64,000 nucleotides of DNA from Micromonospora fulviviridis. Its GTDB lineage: Bacteria > Actinomycetota > Actinomycetes > Mycobacteriales > Micromonosporaceae. The notes below the pieces were generated by a model that was not told where the DNA came from, did no database searches, and worked only from the letters and a program-made list of their open reading frames with translations. Shown one piece after another: positions 19,741 through 29,022 of the stretch (positions within the stretch are counted from its first letter, which is position 1; each line of letters opens with the position of its first letter). The DNA lies in the NCBI RefSeq assembly GCF_014648395.1, contig NZ_BMRA01000002.1:248001-312000 (forward strand). Reading direction: 5' to 3'. The position numbers and the translations under genes are program-made.

Positions 19741-20034
19741 TCAGTCCTCCTCGCCGTACAGGCGGCGGCGGACCGACAGCAGCTCGGTCTCCGGACGAGC
19801 GGCCACCAGCCGCTCGCAGGAGTCGAGCACCTCGCGGACGTGCGCCGGCTCGGCGGCCACCACGGCCACCCCGATCTGGGCCCGGCCGTGCAGGTCGAGC
19901 GCCCCGACCTCGGCGGCGGACACCTCGAACCGGCGCAGCGCCGCGACGATCGGCCGGACGTACGACCGCTTGGCCTTCAGGGACCGGGAATCCCCCGGGA
20001 GCAACAGGTCGAATTGCGCGGTTCCGGTGTACAC
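19741..20034 (-). CDS. DUF503 family protein
   Basis: 97 residues if started at GTG 20034 (VYTGTAQFDLLLPGDSRSLK), which matches the usual N-terminus of the family; a TTG at 20043 would add three residues. Conserved segments are LLLPGDSRSLKAKRSYVRPI, DLHGRAQIGVAVVAAE and LDSCERLVAARPE. DUF503 proteins are small, cytoplasmic and ferredoxin-like, encoded beside infB and rbfA in many bacteria, which suggests a role near ribosome maturation; biochemistry is not established as far as I know. It follows the methyltransferase gene with a ~34-nt gap. Confidence 0.85.
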   Translation of the reverse strand: MYTGTAQFDLLLPGDSRSLKAKRSYVRPIVAALRRFEVSAAEVGALDLHGRAQIGVAVVAAEPAHVREVLDSCERLVAARPETELLSVRRRLYGEED

Positions 20035-20068
20035 GGCGAGCAACGGTACGGCAGGAGCGCCGCCCCGG

Positions 20069-21118
20069 TCACCCGTTTTCCTCCGGCGCGACCGCCACCA
20101 GCACGTCCCGCTCGATCGCCTGGTCGACCCGGTGCGCGAGGTCCCGCCAGCCGGGCCCGTCCACGACCCGCAGGCCGGCGGCCGTCAGCACCGCCTCGGC
20201 CTCCGCGCGCGGGGCCACGTGGGTGTTCCAGGACAGCCCCAGCGCCCCGCCCGGGCGCAGCAGCTCCCGCCAGACCGGCACGGCGGCCGTGAGCAGATCC
20301 AGGGGGCTGCGGGAGAGGCCCGCGTCGGTGCGGCTGCCGTGCGCCACCCCGTACGGGGCGTCGGTCACGATCACGTCGGCGCAGCGGGGACGGAGCACCT
20401 CGCGGGCCCGGGTGGTGTCGGCGTGCAGCACGGTGACCCGCTGGGTCGCCCCGGCCCGGTGCGCGTCCCGGGACGGCGCGACGACCGTCTCGAACCGCCG
20501 GGCCACGAGCTTGCGGTCCCGCCGCACCGGCACCATCTCGGCGGTGTGCTTGAGCCGCTTGCGGCGCAGCCAGGTACGCAGGAACGCCGCGTACGCGTCC
20601 ACGTCCTTGCCGTCGTGTTCCACGCCGATGCCGTCGTAGCCGTACATCAGCGCCTGGTTGAGGGTGGTGCCCCGGCCGCAGAGCGGGTCGAGCACCACGA
20701 CCGGCCCGTCCAGCATCCGGGGCGCCGAGGCCGACGCCAGCAGGGTGACGTTGAGCAGCAGCCGGGTGAACTGCTCGTTGGTCTTGCCGGTGTACTTGGG
20801 GATGGTGATGAGGTCGGAGTCGTACCGGGCGAGGGGGTGCAGCGGCACCGGCCGCAGCAGGTCGTCACCCACCCGCTCGAAGAGCGCATACGCCGCCGAC
20901 AGGTTCGCCAGGTGAGCCAGGTCCCGGGGGCCGGGCTCCGGGGCGGCGAACGTCAGGTACTCCACGCCGCCGATGCGTTCCACGGCGGCGTCGACCGGCG
21001 GCGCGTCGAGCACCCCCGACCCGGCGAACACGGTCAGTTCGGCGCGGGCCAGCCGGCCGGCGGCGTCGGCGTAGACCCGGTTGGCGGAGGGGGCGAGGAG
21101 CAGCGCGTACCTGAGCAC
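20069..21118 (-). CDS. Trm11-like RNA/DNA methyltransferase
   Basis: 349 residues from GTG 21118 (VLRYALLLAPSANRVYADAA). The C-terminal half is a Rossmann methyltransferase: motif I is VVLDPLCGRGTTLNQALMYG with GIGVEHDGKDVDAYA after it, and the catalytic motif IV reads DVIVTDAPYGVAHG in place of the usual (D/N)PPY. This arrangement matches the UPF0020/Trm11 clade that methylates guanine N2 in tRNA, so a tRNA-modifying role is likely. It sits between infB and DUF503 on the same strand, 80 nt after infB, with a hairpin in the gap. The DAPYG variant keeps the ring-stacking aromatic and is known in this clade. Confidence 0.75.
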   Translation of the reverse strand: MLRYALLLAPSANRVYADAAGRLARAELTVFAGSGVLDAPPVDAAVERIGGVEYLTFAAPEPGPRDLAHLANLSAAYALFERVGDDLLRPVPLHPLARYDSDLITIPKYTGKTNEQFTRLLLNVTLLASASAPRMLDGPVVVLDPLCGRGTTLNQALMYGYDGIGVEHDGKDVDAYAAFLRTWLRRKRLKHTAEMVPVRRDRKLVARRFETVVAPSRDAHRAGATQRVTVLHADTTRAREVLRPRCADVIVTDAPYGVAHGSRTDAGLSRSPLDLLTAAVPVWRELLRPGGALGLSWNTHVAPRAEAEAVLTAAGLRVVDGPGWRDLAHRVDQAIERDVLVAVAPEENG

Positions 21119-21149
21119 GCCGAAGATTGTCGCAGCCTGCGGAAACGGC

Positions 21150-21179
21150 GACGGCCGGGACCCGAAGGCCCCGGCCGTC
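21150..21179 (-). terminator. infB terminator hairpin
   Basis: GACGGCCGGG at 21150-21159 pairs perfectly with CCCGGCCGTC at 21170-21179 (10-nt loop, partly self-pairing), 20 nt after the infB stop. Likely terminator or attenuator separating infB from the methyltransferase gene. Confidence 0.65.
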
Positions 21180-21198
21180 TCCGTCGTGCTCACACCGC

Positions 21199-24204
<3,006 letters not shown>

Positions 24205-24297
24205 TGCACTCCTCACTCCGAGGTCGTGCGGGCAGTACCCGCAGCGACCTCACTCGTGCACTTGAAGCCTGGTCATTTCAGGGACTTCATCGTGTGC

Positions 24298-24633
24298 TCA
24301 TGTCGGTCGTCCTACCTTGCTAGCGACCCTCGACCGGTCGGGTTGACCGGTCGTCGGGGTTTGCGCGTCAACGTGCTCCGCGAGCGCACCGTGGTCGAGG
24401 ACCCCGGTGATGCGCAGTGCCCGCCCGAAGGCGCGGCGCCGCACCGCCTGCGCGAAGCAGGCCGGATCCGGGTGCATGTTCGCTCCCCGACCCGGCAGTC
24501 TGCGGGCCGGATCAGGCCGGAGGCTGTAATGACCAGCCTCGTCCCCGACCGCGACCATCCGCAGCAACTCGCTGGCCGGCGCTCGCTTCCGGCAGCCCAC
24601 ACAGGTGCGCTCCGGCAGCGCGCGTCGTGCCAC
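24298..24633 (-). CDS. ylxR: YlxR-family RNA-binding protein (DUF448)
   Basis: 111 residues from GTG 24633 (MARRALPERTCVGCRKRAPA). The family signature RTCVGCRKR is at the start, and HYSLRPDPARRLPGRGANMH and CFAQAVRRRAFGRAL follow. YlxR/RnpM proteins are small basic proteins between nusA and infB, and in Bacillus bind the RNase P RNA. The usual length is ~90; this copy has an extra C-terminal ~20 residues. It lies 16 nt after nusA, so it is co-transcribed with nusA and infB. Confidence 0.92.
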   Translation of the reverse strand: MARRALPERTCVGCRKRAPASELLRMVAVGDEAGHYSLRPDPARRLPGRGANMHPDPACFAQAVRRRAFGRALRITGVLDHGALAEHVDAQTPTTGQPDRSRVASKVGRPT

Positions 24634-24649
24634 TGGAGGAAGTCTACCC

Positions 24650-25693
24650 CTAGCTGCTCGAGATCGCGCCGCCCGCCTCGGGAACGTGATCAGCTCCGCC
24701 CCGGCCGGCCGCTCCGCTCTGCTCCGCGTCGGAGCGGATGTCGATCCGCCAACCGGTCAACCGGGCCGCGAGCCGGGCATTCTGCCCTTCCCGCCCGATG
24801 GCCAGCGAGAGCTGGAAGTCCGGGACGGTCACCCGGGCGGTACGGGTGGCCAGGTCGACCACCTCCACCCGGAGCGCCTTGGCCGGCGAGAGCGCGTTGC
24901 CGACGAAGGTGGCCGGGTCGTCCGACCAGTCGATGATGTCGATCTTCTCGCCGTGCAGTTCGCTCATCACGGCGCGGACCCGCTGGCCCATGGGGCCGAT
25001 GCAGGCGCCCTTGGCGTTGACCCCCGGGGCGGTCGAACGCACCGCGATCTTCGTGCGGTGACCTGCCTCACGCGCGATGGCGCCGATCTCCACGGTGCCG
25101 TCGGCGATCTCCGGGACCTCCAGGGCGAAGAGCTTCTTCACCAGCGCCGGGTGCGAACGGGACAACGTGATCTGCGGACCGCGCATTCCCTTGGCCACGT
25201 GCACCACGACGCAGCGGATCCGCTCGCCGTGCGCGTACCGCTCGCCGGGGACCTGCTCGGACTGGGGCAGGACGCCCTCCAGCTTGCCCAGGTCGACGCT
25301 GACGATGCCCTTCTCGGACCGCGCCTCGTGCGCCTGCACCACGCCGGTGACCAGGTCGCCGTCGCGGCCGACGTACTCGCCGAAGTGCACCTCGTCGGTG
25401 GCCTCCCGCAGCCGCTGGAGGATCACCTGCTTTGCGGTCATGGCGGCGATCCGGCCGAAGTCGTGCGGGGTGTCGTCCCACTCCCGGACCACGGTGCCGT
25501 CGGCGTCCACCTCCTGGGCGTACACCGAGGCGGTCCCGGTCTTGCGGTCGATCTCCACCCGGGCGTGCGGCTCGGCGCCGTCGGTGTGCCGGTAGGCGGT
25601 CAGCAGCGCGGTCTCGATCGCCGCGAGGATCGTGTCGAACGGGATCTCCCGCTCGCGCTCCAGGGCGCGCAGCGCCGCGAGGTCGATGTTCAC
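24650..25693 (-). CDS. nusA: Transcription termination/antitermination protein NusA
   Basis: 347 residues from GTG 25693, overlapping the rimP stop in GTGA. Domains in order: N-terminal RNA-polymerase-binding domain ([20 protein letters not shown]), S1 domain ([20 protein letters not shown]) and two KH domains ([36 protein letters not shown], then [20 protein letters not shown]). The acidic repeats of the E. coli protein are absent, as in other Gram-positives. NusA modulates pausing, termination and antitermination on rRNA operons. Confidence 0.96.
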   Translation of the reverse strand: MNIDLAALRALEREREIPFDTILAAIETALLTAYRHTDGAEPHARVEIDRKTGTASVYAQEVDADGTVVREWDDTPHDFGRIAAMTAKQVILQRLREATDEVHFGEYVGRDGDLVTGVVQAHEARSEKGIVSVDLGKLEGVLPQSEQVPGERYAHGERIRCVVVHVAKGMRGPQITLSRSHPALVKKLFALEVPEIADGTVEIGAIAREAGHRTKIAVRSTAPGVNAKGACIGPMGQRVRAVMSELHGEKIDIIDWSDDPATFVGNALSPAKALRVEVVDLATRTARVTVPDFQLSLAIGREGQNARLAARLTGWRIDIRSDAEQSGAAGRGGADHVPEAGGAISSS

Positions 25694-26349
25694 CTCTCCT
25701 CGTCCTCCAGATCTTCGTCGTCGTCGTCGATGTCGGTGTCGTCACCGATGTCCTCGTCGGCCACCTCGTCCAGGCGGTTGAACTCCACCTGGACCCGGCC
25801 GGGTCCCAGCTCGGCGTACGGGTGCTCGGCGCGGCCGGCGTCCGTCTCCAGCGCCACGCGCTCGTCGTCGGCGGCGGCGATCCGGCCGGTGACCTGCCGG
25901 TCCCCCTCGGGGCCGTGGACGGTCACCTTGACCAGCCGGCCAGCGTTGCGCCGCCAGTGCCGGGGCAGGGTGAGCGGGCGGTCCACGCCGGGCGAGCTGA
26001 CCTCGAGCTGGTACTCGCCGGCCACGATGTCGCCGCCGGCCTCCTCGGCGGCGTCCAGCGCCGCCGAGACCGCCCGGGAGACGTCCGCGACCGCGTCGAG
26101 GTTGATCCCGCCGTCGGCGTCCACGATCACCCGGACCACGTGCCGGCGGCCGGCGCGGGACACGGAGAGGTCCTCCAGGTCGTAGCCGGCGGCGGTGACC
26201 ACCGGCTCGATCACCTCGCGCAGCCGCGCCTTGCGCGCGTTCAGGTCGCTGCGGGGTGCGCCGCCCCGTTCCGCGCCACGGGGGCCCTCGGACCGGCGGG
26301 GGCGCCCGGAGGGCCCCGTCGGCCGGGTGGCACGGCCACGCTGCGTCAT
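25690..26349 (-). CDS. rimP: Ribosome maturation factor RimP
   Basis: 219 residues from ATG 26349, with GAGAGGTG about 6 nt upstream. Core motifs are [40 protein letters not shown] and [20 protein letters not shown]. It is longer than the usual ~155 residues because of a basic, Gly/Arg/Pro-rich N-terminal tail of ~38 residues and an acidic C-terminal tail ([18 protein letters not shown]). RimP is needed for 30S maturation. The first gene of the rimP-nusA-ylxR-infB operon; the promoter should lie between 26350 and 26557, divergent from the lipoprotein gene. Confidence 0.95.
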   Translation of the reverse strand: MTQRGRATRPTGPSGRPRRSEGPRGAERGGAPRSDLNARKARLREVIEPVVTAAGYDLEDLSVSRAGRRHVVRVIVDADGGINLDAVADVSRAVSAALDAAEEAGGDIVAGEYQLEVSSPGVDRPLTLPRHWRRNAGRLVKVTVHGPEGDRQVTGRIAAADDERVALETDAGRAEHPYAELGPGRVQVEFNRLDEVADEDIGDDTDIDDDDEDLEDEER

Positions 26350-26557
26350 TCGGCGCACCTCTCTGCTGTTGCCACGGACCCGGTGGGCCCGTCGTGTCGC
26401 TGCCCGGGCGGGCCGGTCGGCCCGCCATGCCGGGACGCCACCGGGGCGTTCGCGCCCGGTGGCTGCGCAGAGCGTAACGCGCGGGCCGGGCGGCGGCCCG
26501 GTCGGCGCACCGACGCCACTGGCCCACAGCGCGCCGGAGATGGTGTTGACTTGTCCG

Positions 26558-27064
26558 GTGGCGACGGGCAGAACGACAACGGACCAGGGCGTACCGGGGC
26601 ATTCCCGGCGGATGCTGCTGCGCGCCGGGGCGCTGCTGGCGCTCGGCGGCGCGGCCGTGCCGCTGACCGGCTGTGATCTTTTCGACCGCGACGACGAGTC
26701 ACGACCCCCGGATCCGCTGGAGCCGCTCGCGGCCGAGGCCACCGCGCTGGAGGCCCGCCACCGGGCCGCCGCCACCGCCGTCCCGGCGCTGGCCGAGCGG
26801 CTCACCGCGATCGCCGACGCGCACCGGGCGCACGCCGAGGAGTTGCGCAAGGCGATCGGGCGGCCGGCACCGTCCGGCACTCCCGCCGCCGTCCCGTCGG
26901 TGGCCCCCGCCGATCCGGACACCGTCCGGACCGAGCTGCGCCAGGCCGAGCAGGAGGGCCGGGACAACGCCGCGAAGGCGTGCGCCGCCGCGCCCGCCGA
27001 GCGGGCCGCGCTGCTCGGCTCGATCGCGGCGGCCCGCGCGACCCACATGGAGGCGTTGAAGTGA
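26558..27064 (+). CDS. Putative Tat-exported lipoprotein, helical, unknown function
   Basis: 168 residues if started at GTG 26558 ([14 protein letters not shown]); an in-frame ATG at 26540 would add six. The signal is [20 protein letters not shown] followed by PLTGC: SRRMLL fits a Tat twin-arginine motif and LTGC a lipobox. The mature part is strongly helical, Ala/Glu/Arg-rich ([40 protein letters not shown]), like a partial four-helix bundle. It overlaps the next gene by 4 nt (GTGA), which encodes a DUF4439 ferritin-like protein, so the two probably function together at the cell surface. Divergent from rimP. Confidence 0.75.
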   Translation: MATGRTTTDQGVPGHSRRMLLRAGALLALGGAAVPLTGCDLFDRDDESRPPDPLEPLAAEATALEARHRAAATAVPALAERLTAIADAHRAHAEELRKAIGRPAPSGTPAAVPSVAPADPDTVRTELRQAEQEGRDNAAKACAAAPAERAALLGSIAAARATHMEALK

Positions 27065-27501
27065 GCCCGACCAGCGGCCCGGCCCAGGCCCTCGGCGACG
27101 CGCTCGCCGCCGAGTACGCGGCGATCTGGGCGTACGGGGTGATCGGCGTGCACCTGACCGAGGCGGCCCGCTCCGCCGCCCGCGCCGCCGAGGCGGCCCA
27201 CCGGTCCCGCCGGGACGCCCTCATCCTCCAGCTCAGCTCCGGCGGCGGCCAGGTCCCCGCCGACCGGGCCGGCTACGCGCTGCCCTACCCGGTGACCGAC
27301 CGGGCGAGCGCGCTCAAGCTGGCCGTGGAGATCGAGGAGCGGACCGCCGGCCACTGGCGGGCGGCGCTGCCGCACACCACCGGTGCCGACCGGAACAAGG
27401 CCCTCGCCGCGCTCACCGACTGCGCGCTGCGGGCCACCCGCTGGCGGCGCACCGCCGGGGTGACTCCGATCACGGTTCCGTTCCCGGGCAGGCAGACCTG
27501 A
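27061..27501 (+). CDS. DUF4439 ferritin-like protein
   Basis: 146 residues from GTG 27061, translationally coupled to the preceding lipoprotein. Four predicted helices: [60 protein letters not shown] and [20 protein letters not shown]. The [10 protein letters not shown] and EEaaH-like positions resemble ferritin-like folds, but the paired ExxH iron ligands are only partly recognisable, so metal binding is uncertain. The neighbouring rimP operon is a common location for DUF4439 genes in actinomycetes. Confidence 0.75.
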   Translation: MSPTSGPAQALGDALAAEYAAIWAYGVIGVHLTEAARSAARAAEAAHRSRRDALILQLSSGGGQVPADRAGYALPYPVTDRASALKLAVEIEERTAGHWRAALPHTTGADRNKALAALTDCALRATRWRRTAGVTPITVPFPGRQT

Positions 27502-27534
27502 GCTGAGCCCCGGTCACCCGCCGGAGCCCTGCGG

Positions 27535-27563
27535 TTGCGGACCGCATACCAGGTATGCATACT
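27535..27563 (+). promoter_or_regulatory. padR promoter with palindromic operator; probably leaderless
   Basis: TTGCGG at 27535-27540 and CATACT at 27558-27563 are separated by 17 nt, giving a credible -35/-10 pair whose start point would fall at or next to the padR ATG (27571), so the message may have no leader. Between the two hexamers GCATACC at 27544-27550 pairs perfectly with GGTATGC at 27552-27558, the kind of ATAC/GTAT palindrome bound by PadR proteins. Autorepression is inferred. Confidence 0.65.
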
Positions 27564-27570
27564 CCACGCC

Positions 27571-28152
27571 ATGTCCATCCGCCACGGCCTGCTCGCCCTG
27601 CTCGAGCGTGGCCAGATGTACGGCTACCAGCTCCGCTCGGCGTTCGAGGAGTCGACCGGGTCGACCTGGCCGCTGAACATCGGGCAGGTGTACACGACGC
27701 TGGCCCGGCTGGAGCGTGACGGCCTGGTCCGCTCGCTGCCGGAGAGCGAGGCCGGGCAGCGGCCGTACGAGATCACCGACGCCGGGCGGGCGGACCTGGC
27801 GCTCTGGTTCGCCACGCCGATCAGCCGGGCCGACCGGCCCCGCGACGAGCTGTCGATCAAGCTGGCCCTGGCCCTCACCACCCCCGGCGTGGACGTCCGC
27901 GCGGTCGTGCAGACCCAGCGCAGCGCCACCATGCGGGCCCTGCAGGAGTTCACCCGGTTGAAGTACGCCAGTGACAAGCCGGAGGACCTGCCCTGGCGCC
28001 TCGTGCTGGACGCGATGATCTTCCAGGCCGAGGCCGAGGTCCGGTGGCTCGACCACTGCGAGACCAGCCTGGTCCGCCACCGCCCGGCGCCGAGCCGGCC
28101 GGTCACCCACCCGGAGGCGGTGGACCGGGCCGACGAGGAGGCCCGGCGGTGA
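27571..28152 (+). CDS. PadR-family transcriptional regulator
   Basis: 193 residues from ATG 27571 (MSIRHGLLALLERGQMYGYQ). The PadR winged helix is clear: GYQLRSAFEESTGSTWPLNI, GQVYTTLARLERDGLVRSLP, RPYEITDAGRADLALWF. A helical C-terminal dimerisation domain follows (residues ~95-180), as in the Vir_act_alpha_C subfamily. The protein probably represses itself and the ABC/FtsX exporter genes downstream, with release on binding an aromatic or antibiotic ligand. The stop codon TGA is supplied by the first bases of the 59-nt repeat at 28149. Confidence 0.92.
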   Translation: MSIRHGLLALLERGQMYGYQLRSAFEESTGSTWPLNIGQVYTTLARLERDGLVRSLPESEAGQRPYEITDAGRADLALWFATPISRADRPRDELSIKLALALTTPGVDVRAVVQTQRSATMRALQEFTRLKYASDKPEDLPWRLVLDAMIFQAEAEVRWLDHCETSLVRHRPAPSRPVTHPEAVDRADEEARR

Positions 28153-28299
28153 GCGCGAGGAGTGAGCCGGTCTTGCGAGCCCCGCAGTCGCGAACGAAGG
28201 CGGCGCGGCGAGCCCGGCGGTCGCGAACGAAGGCGGCGCGGTGAGCGCGAGGAGTGCGCGGGTCTTGCGAGCCCGGCCGTCGCGGACGAAGGTGGCGCC
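28149..28299 (+). repeat. 59-nt GTGAG-bounded repeat, two full units plus a partial unit
   Basis: Full units at 28149-28207 and 28241-28299, with a partial unit (last ~33 nt) at 28208-28240. Each full unit begins GTGAGCGCGAGGAGTG, contains TTGCGAGCCC and GTCGCG(A/G)ACGAAGG, and ends just before a further GTGAG. The first unit supplies the padR stop codon (GTGA) and the last unit ends exactly at the GTG start of the ABC gene. An inverted further copy is at 39634-39692. It also carries an internal GAGGAGTGAG that could act as ribosome-binding site and start. Confidence 0.8.
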
Positions 28300-29022
28300 G
28301 TGAGCGGAGTGCTGGAGCTGCGGGCGGTGCACCGGACCCACGGCGCCGGGGAGGCCGCCGTGCACGCGCTGCGCGGGGTGAGCCTCACCGTGGCCGCCGG
28401 CGAACTGGTGGCGGTGATGGGCCCCTCCGGCTCCGGCAAGTCCACCCTGCTCGCCCTGGCCGGCGGGCTGGACCGGCCGACCGGTGGCGAGGTGCTGGTC
28501 GAGGGCGAGGCCCTCGGCGGCCTGCCCGCCCGCGACCTGGCCCGGCTGCGTCGCCGCCGGATCGGGTACGTCTTCCAGGACCTGAACCTGCTCGGCAGCC
28601 TCACGGCCGTGGAGAACGTGGCGCTCCCCCTCGAACTCGACGGCGCCGGTGTGCGGGCGGCCCGCCGGCTCGCCCTGGCCGCGCTCGCCGAGGTGGACGT
28701 GGCCGGGCTGGCGGACCGGTTCCCCGACCAGATGTCCGGCGGCCAGCAGCAGCGGGTGGCGATCGCCCGCGCCCTGGTCGGCGAGCGCCGCCTGGTCCTC
28801 GCCGACGAGCCCACCGGCGCGCTCGACTCGCAGGCCGGCGAGGCGGTGCTGCACCTGCTGCGCCGCCGGGTGGACGCCGGCGCGGCCGGGGTGCTGGTCA
28901 CCCACGAGGCGCGGCACGCCGGCTGGGCGGACCGGGTGGTCTTCCTGCGCGACGGGGTGCTGGTCGACTCGACGGCCCCGCTGGTCGGCGTCGAGCACCT
29001 GCTCAGCGGCAGCGGTCGGTGA
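28300..29022 (+). CDS. ABC transporter ATP-binding protein (LolD/MacB type)
   Basis: 240 residues from GTG 28300 (VSGVLELRAVHRTHGAGEAA). Walker A is GPSGSGKSTLLALAGG, the signature is MSGGQQQRVAIARAL, Walker B is LVLADEPTGALDSQAG, and the Q-loop is YVFQDLNLLGSLTAVENVAL. ATPase partner of the FtsX-type permease encoded immediately downstream with a 4-nt GTGA overlap. Such pairs energise export of antibiotics, peptides or lipids, or act as stress sensors, rather than classic transport. In-frame reading continues upstream through the 59-nt repeats to 28162, but that extension is repeat-derived. Confidence 0.92.
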   Translation: MSGVLELRAVHRTHGAGEAAVHALRGVSLTVAAGELVAVMGPSGSGKSTLLALAGGLDRPTGGEVLVEGEALGGLPARDLARLRRRRIGYVFQDLNLLGSLTAVENVALPLELDGAGVRAARRLALAALAEVDVAGLADRFPDQMSGGQQQRVAIARALVGERRLVLADEPTGALDSQAGEAVLHLLRRRVDAGAAGVLVTHEARHAGWADRVVFLRDGVLVDSTAPLVGVEHLLSGSGR

